Below are positions 50,327 to 59,699 of a stretch of DNA of 64,000 nucleotides, piece after piece. Position numbers and translations under genes: made by a program. The DNA lies in NCBI GenBank assembly GCA_973895155.1, contig OZ316891.1, forward strand, positions 31,000,001 to 31,064,000, given 5' to 3'. Origin of the DNA: Marsupella aquatica. Lineage: Eukaryota > Marchantiophyta. Positions within the stretch are counted from its first letter, which is position 1. The number at the start of each line of letters is the position of its first letter. The notes under the pieces were generated by a model that ran no database searches, was not told the origin of the DNA, and saw only the letters and a program-made list of their open reading frames with translations.

Positions 50327-50575
50327 CGTGGGCTCTAATCGACTCCTTTAATCCCCTTTTCTTCAGTATGTTCCGCTGATTCCACTTACACCCTTCTAAC
50401 AAACACTTCCTAATTCGCTCGCCAGATTGCTAGGCTCCATAGCCAGCAGGCTCCGCCCGGGGCTTCGCCCTAGTTCCCCTCCTCATCCTCGTAGTTTTAC
50501 CACACATTTTATCCCTTAAATTTATAAAAAATATATAAATTTTTTGAAAAATACGTTTGGCCCAAATATAATCTT

Positions 50576-50890
50576 CCAAATAACAACATGATACCCATCA
50601 CAACAACAATTTGACCAAACCTATTTGACCAAAAATCATCAACCAAATAACAAGTACCAGTCACAACAACAATATGACCAAAACTACCCAGAAATCATCA
50701 ACCAAATAACAACATACCCGTCACAACAACAATATGACCAAACCTACAACAGTTACACAATGATAACATCTATTAAAATAACAACATACCCATCACAAGA
50801 ACAATTTGACGAACCTACAAGAGTTACACAACCATAACACTATATTTGACACAAACTACAACACTTCCGCAACCATAACACTACAATCTC
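50576..50890. repeat. Imperfect 60-70 bp tandem repeat (R copy 2, right part)
   Basis: About four units share caaataacaacatacccRtc and acaacaacaatatgaccaaa, then actacaac and ttacacaaccataacac. It ends where the 3' flank of CCD copy 2 starts. Homologous sequence is at 38248-38344. Confidence 0.75.
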
Positions 50891-51053
50891 AGATTTTATT
50901 TCGTGAACAGTAGCTTCATCCAAAGATAGAAGCACTAGTACAAAATGCATTTCAGATGAGGAAGTAGCAAGTATACAAAGTAGCCCACACAAAAGCAGGG
51001 ATGTGTTGTTATGGGATTTCTGCGGCAGAAACATTTGCATGCAAGCTAATACT

Positions 51054-52927
51054 TCACGACGTTAATACGGTCCTGAGTTGCGATCGCAATTGTTCCTCAC
51101 TCACGAACAAGGAATGGAAGCCATACGGCACTCTTGTAGGCATTTCAATAACTGCAACGGGATCCGGGGACATTGTTTTGGCATCGATCACAACCACCTC
51201 GGATTTGGAAGTATTTTCGTCAAACACATGACAGAGAAGGTATCCGTCGTCCTCGTCTGAATCTCTTCCGGGATTTCTGGGAACAAAAAGAGGCTCCAAT
51301 GCGAGACGTAGGTCTCCATGCCAGAAGACACCTCCCACATTCCCTCCGACCTGCGGTGTTTCTTTACCCAACTCCGGTTCGTTACTCAAATCATATTTAA
51401 TGATTCCATAACTGCTAGATTGGCTGTCGACTGCAGCTGAACGAACTGCTGTGTAGATGTATCGGTTCTTCTTGCCAAGATAATTCTGGTTAATCCCGGG
51501 AAATTCGATATCGAACTCTCCCAGCCTTCTGTTGCTAGTCTGTCCAGTCTTCCAGTTGATCCGATACTCGTGCAATCGCGGGGAGACGTCAAGGACCTGA
51601 AGGATATCCACTGTTGGCAATCGACACGTAACTAAAACGATTTCATCTCCTTCTTGCCATCCATTTGCGACGTGGAAATTGATGGCTGAAGGAAAGTCGA
51701 ACCAGCGCATTTCCGTTTCACCCTTGGCATATTTCGGCAACAGACCTAAACGGAAAGGCGTGCTTGTGCTGTGAGCGATTGCAAATTGATCCTTCATGAC
51801 CATCCGCTTTGGATCGAGACGCAGCGGACAGTCCATGAAGACGACGTAGTCACGGGTAATCGCGATGTCATGCACTACTGTTGGTCCAGACTTGCTGATC
51901 GTAACAGGATCACTCATCTTTCCATCTTTAGAGACAACATTATATGTTAAATATGGAGGGCCTGCTACAGAGTAGCCGTATGAAAACATCTCCCCCATGT
52001 CAGGGTCAATTTTCGGGTGTGCTGTGAACGGATGATCCAGTTTTTTGTCGAAATCATGACGTGAAGTAGTCTTGAAGTCACCGTCCTCCAGTATTTGCAC
52101 AGCATATGGCATGTCCAGTTCGTGTAGAACCAAGAGAGTCCCGTTGTGATAAGCCAATGCTGTATTTGCAGTGCCCAATCCCTTCGATGTATCCAGCGCA
52201 CCCAATATCTGTCGGAGCGCATAAATAGCCAGATAAAGAAGTCCTTCAAACCCAACCACGTCTCCCATCTTCCAGAACTTTGGAGCACCCAATACTCCTC
52301 CTGCTTCAGTCGTGATGTTCTAACATAACGGCAAGCGTATGTAGCTTCTCCATCCTTAATTTTGAGGCCATGCAACATGCCGTCTCCATCCAACCAGGCA
52401 TAGTTCGCCAGGGGCATGACCTTCGGATTTGCAGCCACTTGAATGTACACGCCATTCAAACATTCAGGGAGGTAGCCCTTCACTGAGAGAGCACTCTGAG
52501 GTGCAGATTCTTGCACTGGAGCGTAATTCCCAAGCAGGTAGTAATTGCTCGGCTTTGTGGAACCATGCGCAGCCCACAGCAGGACACTTTCGAGTGCGTC
52601 ACAGAATTGATTCGAGATGGCAGCATAGAAAGGAACGCTGACCTTCTGGTCGTCATGCACCTCCTTCTTCAGTTCAGGCCTAACGCTAGGAGACTTCGGG
52701 GGCTTGAGAAGCTCGATGGTTTTCGTAGCAGAATCCTGTGAACATGTGATGGAAAGGTTTTGCACTCTGGGCAATGTGAACTGAATCGATTGTGTTGGCC
52801 CCCGACGAGAAGTGACGAGTTTCCCTTCCGGTTTCCCTCCAGTGCATTGTACAGTTTTGGATGAGAGATCACCATAACACGAAATTGAGCGAGATCGCGT
52901 GACGCTTGCAAACGTAGCTGCCATCAT
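51054..52927 (-). CDS. Carotenoid cleavage dioxygenase (CCD4/NCED-like), intronless, one apparent 1-bp frameshift
   Basis: Non-heme iron oxygenase of the RPE65/CCD family, expected to cleave a carotenoid double bond in plastids and give apocarotenoids. Start ATG at 52927, with a Ser/Arg-rich ~60-residue N terminus like a transit peptide. Family features: YLPECLNGVYIQ, WLDGDGMLHGLKIKDG, the four iron-His contexts FTAHPKIDP, VVHDIAIT, INFHVANGW and YGFHSLFV, plus [31 protein letters not shown] and VIDAKTMSPDPVAVIEMP. The frame breaks at 52288-52290, where CCC replaces the CCCC of copy 1 (41714-41717). One more base would give 624 codons plus stop. The remaining frame is clean, so either a very recent mutation or a base-call error is possible. 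Closest subfamily (CCD4 versus CCD1/NCED) is not decided. Confidence 0.87.
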
Positions 52928-53198
52928 ACTTTATCTTGAACAAGTCTATTCCCCTGAACAAATCCACTGTCAGAATTTTGGTTTGCCAACAATGGCCAAC
53001 GAATGGAATTTCTATAGGTCTAAGATCTTTTCAACACCTAAAACCATAAAATATCCGCACTATGAAGGATAGAATGATTTTTTGTTGCAAACAACAAGTT
53101 GAAATGGACCTGTGAAATGGTGTTGGAGATCTCAGAGACTCTTTATCTATTTATATATTGCTTGGGAAACCTTTCAACGTGGACTTAGATTACCAGGG
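52928..53198. other. 5' flank of CCD copy 2
   Basis: This region should contain the core promoter of the minus-strand CCD gene. I see no unambiguous TATA box; atatataaatag on the minus strand near 53148-53159 is a candidate. Confidence 0.35.
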
Positions 53199-53652
53199 CA
53201 ATGAGCAAAAAAGAAAAGAAAAAAGGGGCTCACTGAAAGTTCACAGCAACAAGTGAAGTAATTGTGGCCCAGATATATACGCAACACAACACAAGGTGAA
53301 GCACTTGCGGCCTAGGTACGCTCTTGCATGTATGGTAGGATATCCACTGTTGGCAATCGACTTTCAATGTGTGGACCTAGATGAGAAGGCACTGAGCAAC
53401 ACAGAAAAGAAAAAAGGGGCTCACTGAAAGTTCACATCAAAAAGTGAAGCAATTGTGGCCCAGATACGCAACCCAGCACAACGTGAAGCACTTGCGGCAT
53501 AGGTACGACCTTGCATGTATGATAGGATATCCATTGTTGGCAATCGACTTTCAATGTGTGTACCTAGATGAGAAGGCACTGAGCAAAAAGTGAAGCAATT
53601 GCGGCCGACATACGCAACACAGCAAAAGGTGAAGCACTTGCGGCCCAGGTTA
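53199..53652. repeat. Tandem repeat (~188 bp, ~2.5 copies) upstream of the CCD gene
   Basis: Units begin near 53199, 53385 and 53576 with gcaMtgagcaa. They share ggggctcactgaaagttcac, gtgaagcaattgtggcc, gtgaagcacttgcggcc and cttgcatgtatg. The third unit lacks the gaaaagaaaaaaggggctca section. They lie 270-725 bp upstream of the CCD start codon. Confidence 0.85.
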
Positions 53653-53673
53653 CCGTGAGGTTACCGTGTGCAA

Positions 53674-53987
53674 TCAAGAACTATAATACAAGGTTGCGCC
53701 TTTTTATGCAGTGGTCGTCATTTGAATTTGAAGGGCACAAAAATCAAAGAATCTCACAAACAGAAGGAATAAACCAAAATTGAATAATGTTTAGTGTGAA
53801 GTTTTCCAATCAAGAAATAAAGGGAATGCCAGGAATACCAATGTACAATAATCAAGTACTTTCTGGACATATAAGTATAGTACTATCAATGCATAGGAAA
53901 CCATCCATGCATAGACATAGTACTTTCTATACCTAGACATTCATATCAAGTACCCCCATGATAATCTATGTCAATTACAAATTAACT
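53674..53987 (+). mobile_element. Helitron-like 5' head without its own tail
   Basis: A|TCAAGAACTATAATACAAGG starts at 53674 and continues gttgcgcctttttatg, gtggtcgtcatttgaatttg, matching the heads at 54481, 55190 and 55585. A weaker head (cctataatacacacttgcgcc) follows at about 53987. No hairpin plus CTAG lies between these and the next head. Confidence 0.5.
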
Positions 53988-54480
53988 CCTATAATACACA
54001 CTTGCGCCACTTTTTGAAGTGGTTCGGTCATTCAAAATTTACATTTCCAAGCCAAGTGAAAGAAATCAAATATGCAAAGCAAAGCTAAGAGAACAAATAA
54101 AAATAAACCCACAGCAAAATATGAAGGGAGCAGAATACTTCTTGATATTCCTCATCACTTTAGCAGGTAAAGTACTTCCTTTTGATGCCATCATAGTATT
54201 CAAAAATACACTCTTTTATCTAATCCCTCCCAGGCCATTGTGTTATTTGTATTGACCCTGCCTCAATGTACACCTGATGTGCATGCAATGCAAGGAAAGT
54301 GTATACACTCATTCACCGTGGTACTCATATGAATGAAATCATTTTATAAAAAAAATATACTTGCCAAATTCAATATATACATTTGGATGAGATAACAAGG
54401 TGTTGGGGGCCAAACCACTCTTGGCTGGGGTGACAGGGTTTTGGGACACATATATAAAGGGACAACCACATTTGACAACA

Positions 54481-55176
54481 TCAAAAACTATAATAAGGTG
54501 TTGTGCCTTTTTCTGCCATGGTCGTCATTTGAATTTACAGGGCCAATTTGGGTGTAAGAAATTCAGTATGGAAAAAAACCAAAGCAATAGAGACCAAAAA
54601 TGGCCCTCACACCAGCTCCTGAGGTCAACTTCCATCTGATTGCGGCAAAAGCACCGAGCAGAGGCAAGTAAAATGTTGTGCGGCCAGCCTCTACTACGAG
54701 TGGGGCGACCACCCTACCGCCTTGCTCCGCACGCCAACCGTAGACTGCCGCATTCTTGCGGTCAACCTCCCACCACCCTCCTTCCCCAACCCAATTACCC
54801 GGGGCAGCCCTGCCTCGCCCCACTCTCCCCCTCTTCCCTTCTTCCCTGCCCGACTCTTTTTAACGACATATTTTTACTTGATATCTTCTTAACGATATCT
54901 GTCACATAACAACTTCTTTGGTGACACAACTTCTTTGTTTTAATGACATCTTCTTACTTGATGACATCGTTTACATAAAGACCTCTTTGGCGACACAACT
55001 TCTTTTTTTAATGACATCTTTTACATAACAACATCATTGGCAACACGACCCTGGACACGACCTCTATTTTCTTAACGATATCTTGGGCCGACACGACTCC
55101 GGACACGACATCTTTTGTCTTAAGGACATCTTGGCCGACACGACATCTTTTGTGCAACGCACGAGTATTGAGCTAG
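54481..55176 (+). mobile_element. Complete non-autonomous Helitron-like element (696 bp)
   Basis: The head A|TCAAAAACTATAATAAGG starts at 54481. The middle has a C-rich part (about 54690-54860). The 3' third is a GACATCTT minisatellite (54860-55150): ttaatgacatcttcttac, gatgacatcgtttacat, ggcgacacaacttc. The 3' end is ttttgtgcaacgcac (hairpin GTGC-AAC-GCAC, 55152-55162), gagtattgag, then CTAG (55173-55176) and host T. It therefore sits between host A and T, as Helitrons do. There is no coding capacity. Confidence 0.7.
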
Positions 55177-55189
55177 TATGTGTATAATA

Positions 55190-56460
55190 CTAAACTATAA
55201 TACAAGGTTGCGTCTTTTTATGAAATGGTCGTCATTTAAATTTGCAGTGTCCAAAAAACATTAATCATGTAAAAGAGAAGGAATAAAGGTTATATTAAAT
55301 TTAGTGTGCACCAAAAAATAATAAATACATTCCAAACAAACCAGGAATCAAATGGGGGACACAAAAGTAGGGAGCCAATGCTAGAACCAATGGGGCACAC
55401 AAAACAAGAGAGTGAATGTACATGCATGAGTATCAAGGAGGTATACACATGAAATACAAAAGTACATAATATATGTGATACTATATATTATTGTTTAAAG
55501 TATTACAATATTGTAAAATATAATAATGATAGTAATTTAATTAAAATAAGTTAATTAAAAATAGATTAGATTACAAAGACCATATCAAAAGCTATAATAA
55601 AATGTTAACTTTTTTTTATTATAGTAATTATTAAAATTTGCAATATCCCCAAAATGAAAAACATGAAAGAATGATTTCTTTTGTGAATGAAAATGGAGAG
55701 CAATGTTTCCAAGCACAAAATAAATTTAATAGTACAAAGAAAATAAGGAGGGTCTCTAGCAATGCAAGAGTATCAAGGAGACCTCCCTTTACCATGTACC
55801 ACTATAATCATGATCCGGTCCCTTTACAAACTAAAAAAAGTGACAATCAATTTTGAATGTTTATCACAACATAATTTTTTCCACACTTTAAGATCTATCC
55901 ATACATCCCTTCTAAAAATAAGTTCCTGCCCAAGCTACCCTTTAACCTTCCCATACCTGTCACAATTGAAAAAATTAATCAAATTTTAATTAAATTAAAA
56001 TAATTTCAAATATAAATAAAATAAAATATTTTCTCATCTTGACATCTTTTCTTGATATTAAGATCTTCTCACCTCAAGATCTTTGCTCATCTTGACATAT
56101 TTTATTCACCTTGAGATCTTTTCTCACCTCAACATATATATTATATTTGTCTCATTTTGCCATATTTTTTTCACCTGGTCATCTTTATCTCAACACAAGA
56201 TCTTTCTTCACCCTCAACATTTTTTCCTCATATTGATATCTTTTTCTCATCTCACCATCTTTTCTCTCCTTGACTTCTTTTTCTCACCTCTGAATGTTTT
56301 TCTCTAATATAACATCTTTTCCTCACCTTGCTATATTTTTTTTCCTTGACATATTTTTCTCAGCTCGAAATGTTTTTCTCTTATCGACATTTTTTCTCAC
56401 CTTGATATATTTTCTCACCTCAACATGTATCATTTGTGCAATGCACAGGTATCAGGCCCG
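55190..56460 (+). mobile_element. Nested Helitron-like heads (55190, 55585) with a shared decayed tail
   Basis: One head (taaactataatacaagg, gttgcgtctttttatg) starts at about 55190 and a second (A|TCAAAAGCTATAATAAAATG) at 55585. A CATCTT array occupies about 56030-56430 (tcaccttgagatcttttctc type). The tail has hairpin GTGC-AAT-GCAC at 56436-56446 and aggtatcaggcccggta, with CTAG changed to CCGG. Two heads thus face one tail. Confidence 0.55.
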
Positions 56461-56464
56461 GTAT

Positions 56465-56845
56465 GTACTTAACAACATCTTTTACTTCATAATGTCATTT
56501 AGTAATGACATACTTTATCTATTGACCATTTTATACTTAACAACATCTTAATACTTAACCGCATCTTTGGCATAACGACATCGTTGGCAACATGACATCT
56601 ACTTATTTGACACAATTTCTTACTTGATGACCTTTTGGGCAACATGCCATCTTTGCCAAAATGACTTCTTTTTCTTAACAACATCTTTTTACTTCATGAC
56701 CTAAACCCTAAACCCTAAACATATCATTCTCTTAAGAGCATTTTGGGCGCCACAATACTTTCCTCTTAGTGACATCTTGGGGGACACTACATCTTGGGCG
56801 CCACAACATCTGTTTTCTTAACAATATTTTGGGCGCCATGATATC
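56465..56845 (+). mobile_element. GACATCTT array interrupted by the copia element (left part of tail 8)
   Basis: Units ttaacaacatcttttacttc, gacatcgttggcaac and cttaacaatattttgggcgcc run up to atatc at 56841-56845, the copia target site. The array resumes on the other side at 63448. Confidence 0.65.
56701..56720. repeat. Three plant telomere-type repeats
   Basis: ctaaaccctaaaccctaaac is nearly three CCCTAAA units inside the GACATCTT array. It is an interstitial motif, too short to suggest a chromosome end. Confidence 0.7.
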
Positions 56846-57177
56846 TGTTAAGGATTGCTCTTAGTCTTGTGCCTCAAAGGTTACGGCACTTAGGCTAACC
56901 ACAGTTAGGGTCTTAGCTGAGGTTAGGTTAGTCGTGTGTGACCTTGTATATACCAGGGCTAGTGTAAACCGCTGGTGTGTGGTGCTTACTCATTGTAACG
57001 GAGCAAGTAGAGGAAAAGGGAGAGCATGTGTGTTCGTTTACTCTTGAAGTAAAGCTTGAGTGTTCCTGTGGACGTAGCCTTGGAGAAGAGGTGAACCACG
57101 TAGAGATTGTGTCGACTACGTGTGCATAGAATAAGTCATGGTTGTATGGTCGTTGCAAATGACGTCTTAGTTCAACA
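56846..57177 (+). repeat. Copia 5' LTR
   Basis: It starts tgttaaggattgctcttag and ends gtcttagttcaaca. A TATA-like tatata lies at 56946-56951, suitable for the U3 promoter. Confidence 0.93.
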
Positions 57178-57178
57178 A

Positions 57179-57191
57179 TTGGTATCAGAGC
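57179..57191 (+). other. Copia primer-binding site (initiator Met-tRNA)
   Basis: ttggtatcagagc, one base after the 5' LTR, is complementary to the 3' end of plant initiator tRNA-Met (...GCTCTGATACCA). Confidence 0.93.
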
Positions 57192-58805
57192 AAGCCTGGG
57201 AGGTGACGTTGAGGTGATCAAAATTTTCGTGACGTGTTGGTGACGGTTTTTCCAGCGATTAGAGTTGGTAATTTTCACGGAGTTTTGTCGCATGGAACTT
57301 GGAGGTGTTGGGCTCAACGGATAGATTGGGGCAAGGGCTTTCCGACGGTGCAAAGAAATCTCTGAACGGAGTTTGTGGTGCAGAGGAATTCACGTTTCCG
57401 TCGTTCTGGATTTTTTGTGATTCGTGTTCGACGGTTTTCTTTGACGGTTCTTTTGGGGGGGAACTGAGATCATTTTCTCGACGGTGTGAGCTTTGTGGTG
57501 CGCGAGGCGTCACAACCTTTAGCTCAAATCGTAGATCGGGCAATGAAAGCTGATCATTTCGGTAGCTGGTTTGCTATTGAGGGTGTAGTGAGTGCGATGG
57601 ACCAAGCAAAAGAGCCGTTCTGAGTTTCTGACTGGCTATAGAATCTTCTTTTGACTGAAGCGGGGTTTCTTGTCGTTGCATCCGACTCGGAGGAAGAAAC
57701 GGGAAATGCAATGGCTCAACGAAGAGATCGCGGTGCAGTGGTCATTTTGAGTCCAAGATTAACACTTGACGCGGAGTGAAGGAGTCGTGACAAGAATTTG
57801 TTACTCTACTAGAGTTGCAAACGGTGCCGGTGCAATTCGGTAACATTTCCCGTCGACAACTAGTCTTTTTCTGGTGTAAAGTGATAACGGCATTGTGAGT
57901 AACTCGACAAATTTATTTTTGTGCACATTTTGCCTTAGAATAGGGCCTTTTTTTGTGGTGTGTATACACACCCTCCCGACCCTTGCACCCTCGTCAATAC
58001 CCCGTCGGCGCCCCCCTCCTCCTCCTCGCTAATACTCCCATCGCGGACGTCCCGGACGTCCCGGCCGGCATGGATGTCGTAGCCGGCACGGACATCCTAG
58101 ACGTCCCGGCCGTCGCAGCTCCATCCCTGCCCATTCCGACTCGGTTTTTTACTCCCCGGTCCCCCTATGCATTGCCTGGCCCGTGGATGCGCCTTTTTAA
58201 GACAATATTTTTGTGTTAAGGGGCTTAAACCCCCTTATGCCCATTTTATAATTTCTTTCCCAGCTCCTCATTGGTTGTGCCGCCTCCTGCACCCGGTGAC
58301 CTGCCGCCCTCAAAATTAATCGCTCCGACAGGGGGAACGGCCCCCTGTGAGACTGCCGCACAGTCCGGGGAATATTCTGAAAAAAATAGAGAGTTGTTTT
58401 TTGACCTTTAGTCAAAGATTCTAAGGTCCAAACAGTAACTTTTTTAGATCTTTTTTGGCGAGGATGCAGCCACTGAAGCTAGCAACGCAATGCACCACTC
58501 GATTTGCAATTCCGACGACGGGTGCTACTTGTAATTTTTGTTATTCCCTGGAGTGGTCAAAACGGGGGAGAATTTTTGAATTTTACCCACCCCGACCGAA
58601 ACGTGAAAAAGTTTTTTGTCGGACCTCAATTTTGATTTTGAAATTCAGCGTTGGCTTGCTAGACTGGTGGGCTATGTGGTGGTGACAAGTTTCAAGTTTT
58701 TTGGAAAGTTACGAAAAATGATATTTTTTCGTGATTTGGATTTGACTCAACAAGAAGGAAGGAAGAAAAAAACAATAGCACGTGGAGAAAGTTGGGAGGG
58801 CAACG
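57192..58805 (+). other. Copia untranslated leader, 1.6 kb
   Basis: No domain is recognisable. A GC-rich segment at about 57957-58200 (cggacgtcccggacgtcccgg) differs sharply in composition from the rest of the element and may be a captured or inserted fragment. Confidence 0.5.
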
Positions 58806-59697
58806 ATGGCATCCAAGTTTGAGGTGTCAAGTTTGAGGTGGAAAAGTATGATGGGCGCACGGATTATTTGCTATGGGAGAAGCAGGTTAAGGGAATTCTT
58901 CGTGCTATGGGCCTAGATCATCTACTATCGACTCGAAAGGAGTCTAATAGTGAGGAGAAGATTCCATTGAGAAAATGGAGGCAGGAGCAAGTGATCGCTG
59001 TGAATGCCGTTATGCTGTATCTGAAGCCGCATATCATTAAGAAGCTGGACGACTACGAGGATTGCGTATCCTTATTCAAGGCCCTCAGAGAGAAGTACTA
59101 CCGAGAGGATGCCTCAGATCGGTTGTACAAGAAGTCTCTCTTGATGAGCTTGAGGCTAAAAGAAGGAGGCAAGCTTCGAGATCACTTGGATGAATTCGAC
59201 AACCTAGCTGTAGATTTGTCAAATTTTGGCAAGGGAGTGGAAGATGAAGATAAGGCATTGCTTCTTCTCAGTTCCTTACCCCCATCGTATCAAGATTTGA
59301 AGTAGGTTCTCTTGTATAGAGACCTCAAAACCATTTCATATGATGAGGTGGTAAGCTCTTTGATGCACAGAAGAAACTGGGTCATCCCCAAACACCATCT
59401 TCATCTGGCAGTGCATTGAATGTGAACCGTGGGAGGACTCAACAACATATGACTGGCAAAAATAGATCCTTTTCACAAACATACCCCTCACGGAATAGAG
59501 GCAAGGAGAAGGCTCGGTCTAAGTCTAGATCCAGGTCTAGAGAGAAATCTCTAGAAAGAAAATCAATTATATGCTGGAAATGTAACAAGCCTGGCCACAT
59601 GAAACGAGACTGTCAAGTCAAGCAGACTCCTCAACCATCAACGAACGCAGCCACTGATGTTGATATGATTGACTTGCTTGATGATGAAATCTTGTGA
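58806..59697 (+). pseudogene. Copia gag (UBN2 domain and zinc knuckle)
   Basis: The natural start is ATG at 58806 (MASKFEV). A tandem duplication of the 14 bases aagtttgaggtgtc (58815-58841 region) shifts the frame, so the long frame begins only after it. The UBN2-type domain shows YDGRTDYLLWEKQVKGIL, LREKYYRED and LHDHL-like LRDHLDEFDNL. A TAG at 59303-59305 interrupts DLK*VLLYRDL, and a further break precedes the zinc-knuckle frame 59416-59697. The knuckle CWKCNKPGHMKRDC is intact. Confidence 0.85.
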
Positions 59698-59699
59698 AG

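Larger units (their letters stand above)
43808..50515 (-). mobile_element. Near full-length L1-type LINE
   Basis: The element spans 50502 (5' end) to 43821 (3' end), 6.7 kb. It is flanked by cacagtttatccc (43808-43820) and cacattttatccc (50503-50515), a 13-bp duplication with one mismatch. Its 3' end, read on the minus strand, carries an A-rich stretch and an (AAT)n tail (plus strand (ATT)10 at 43821-43850). It encodes a gag-like ORF1 and an endonuclease/reverse-transcriptase ORF2, both damaged. It inserted inside the second SINE. Confidence 0.85.

Noticed and set aside
56701-56720. Telomere or chromosome-end signal
   Set aside because: Only about three CCCTAAA units, embedded in a Helitron tail array.
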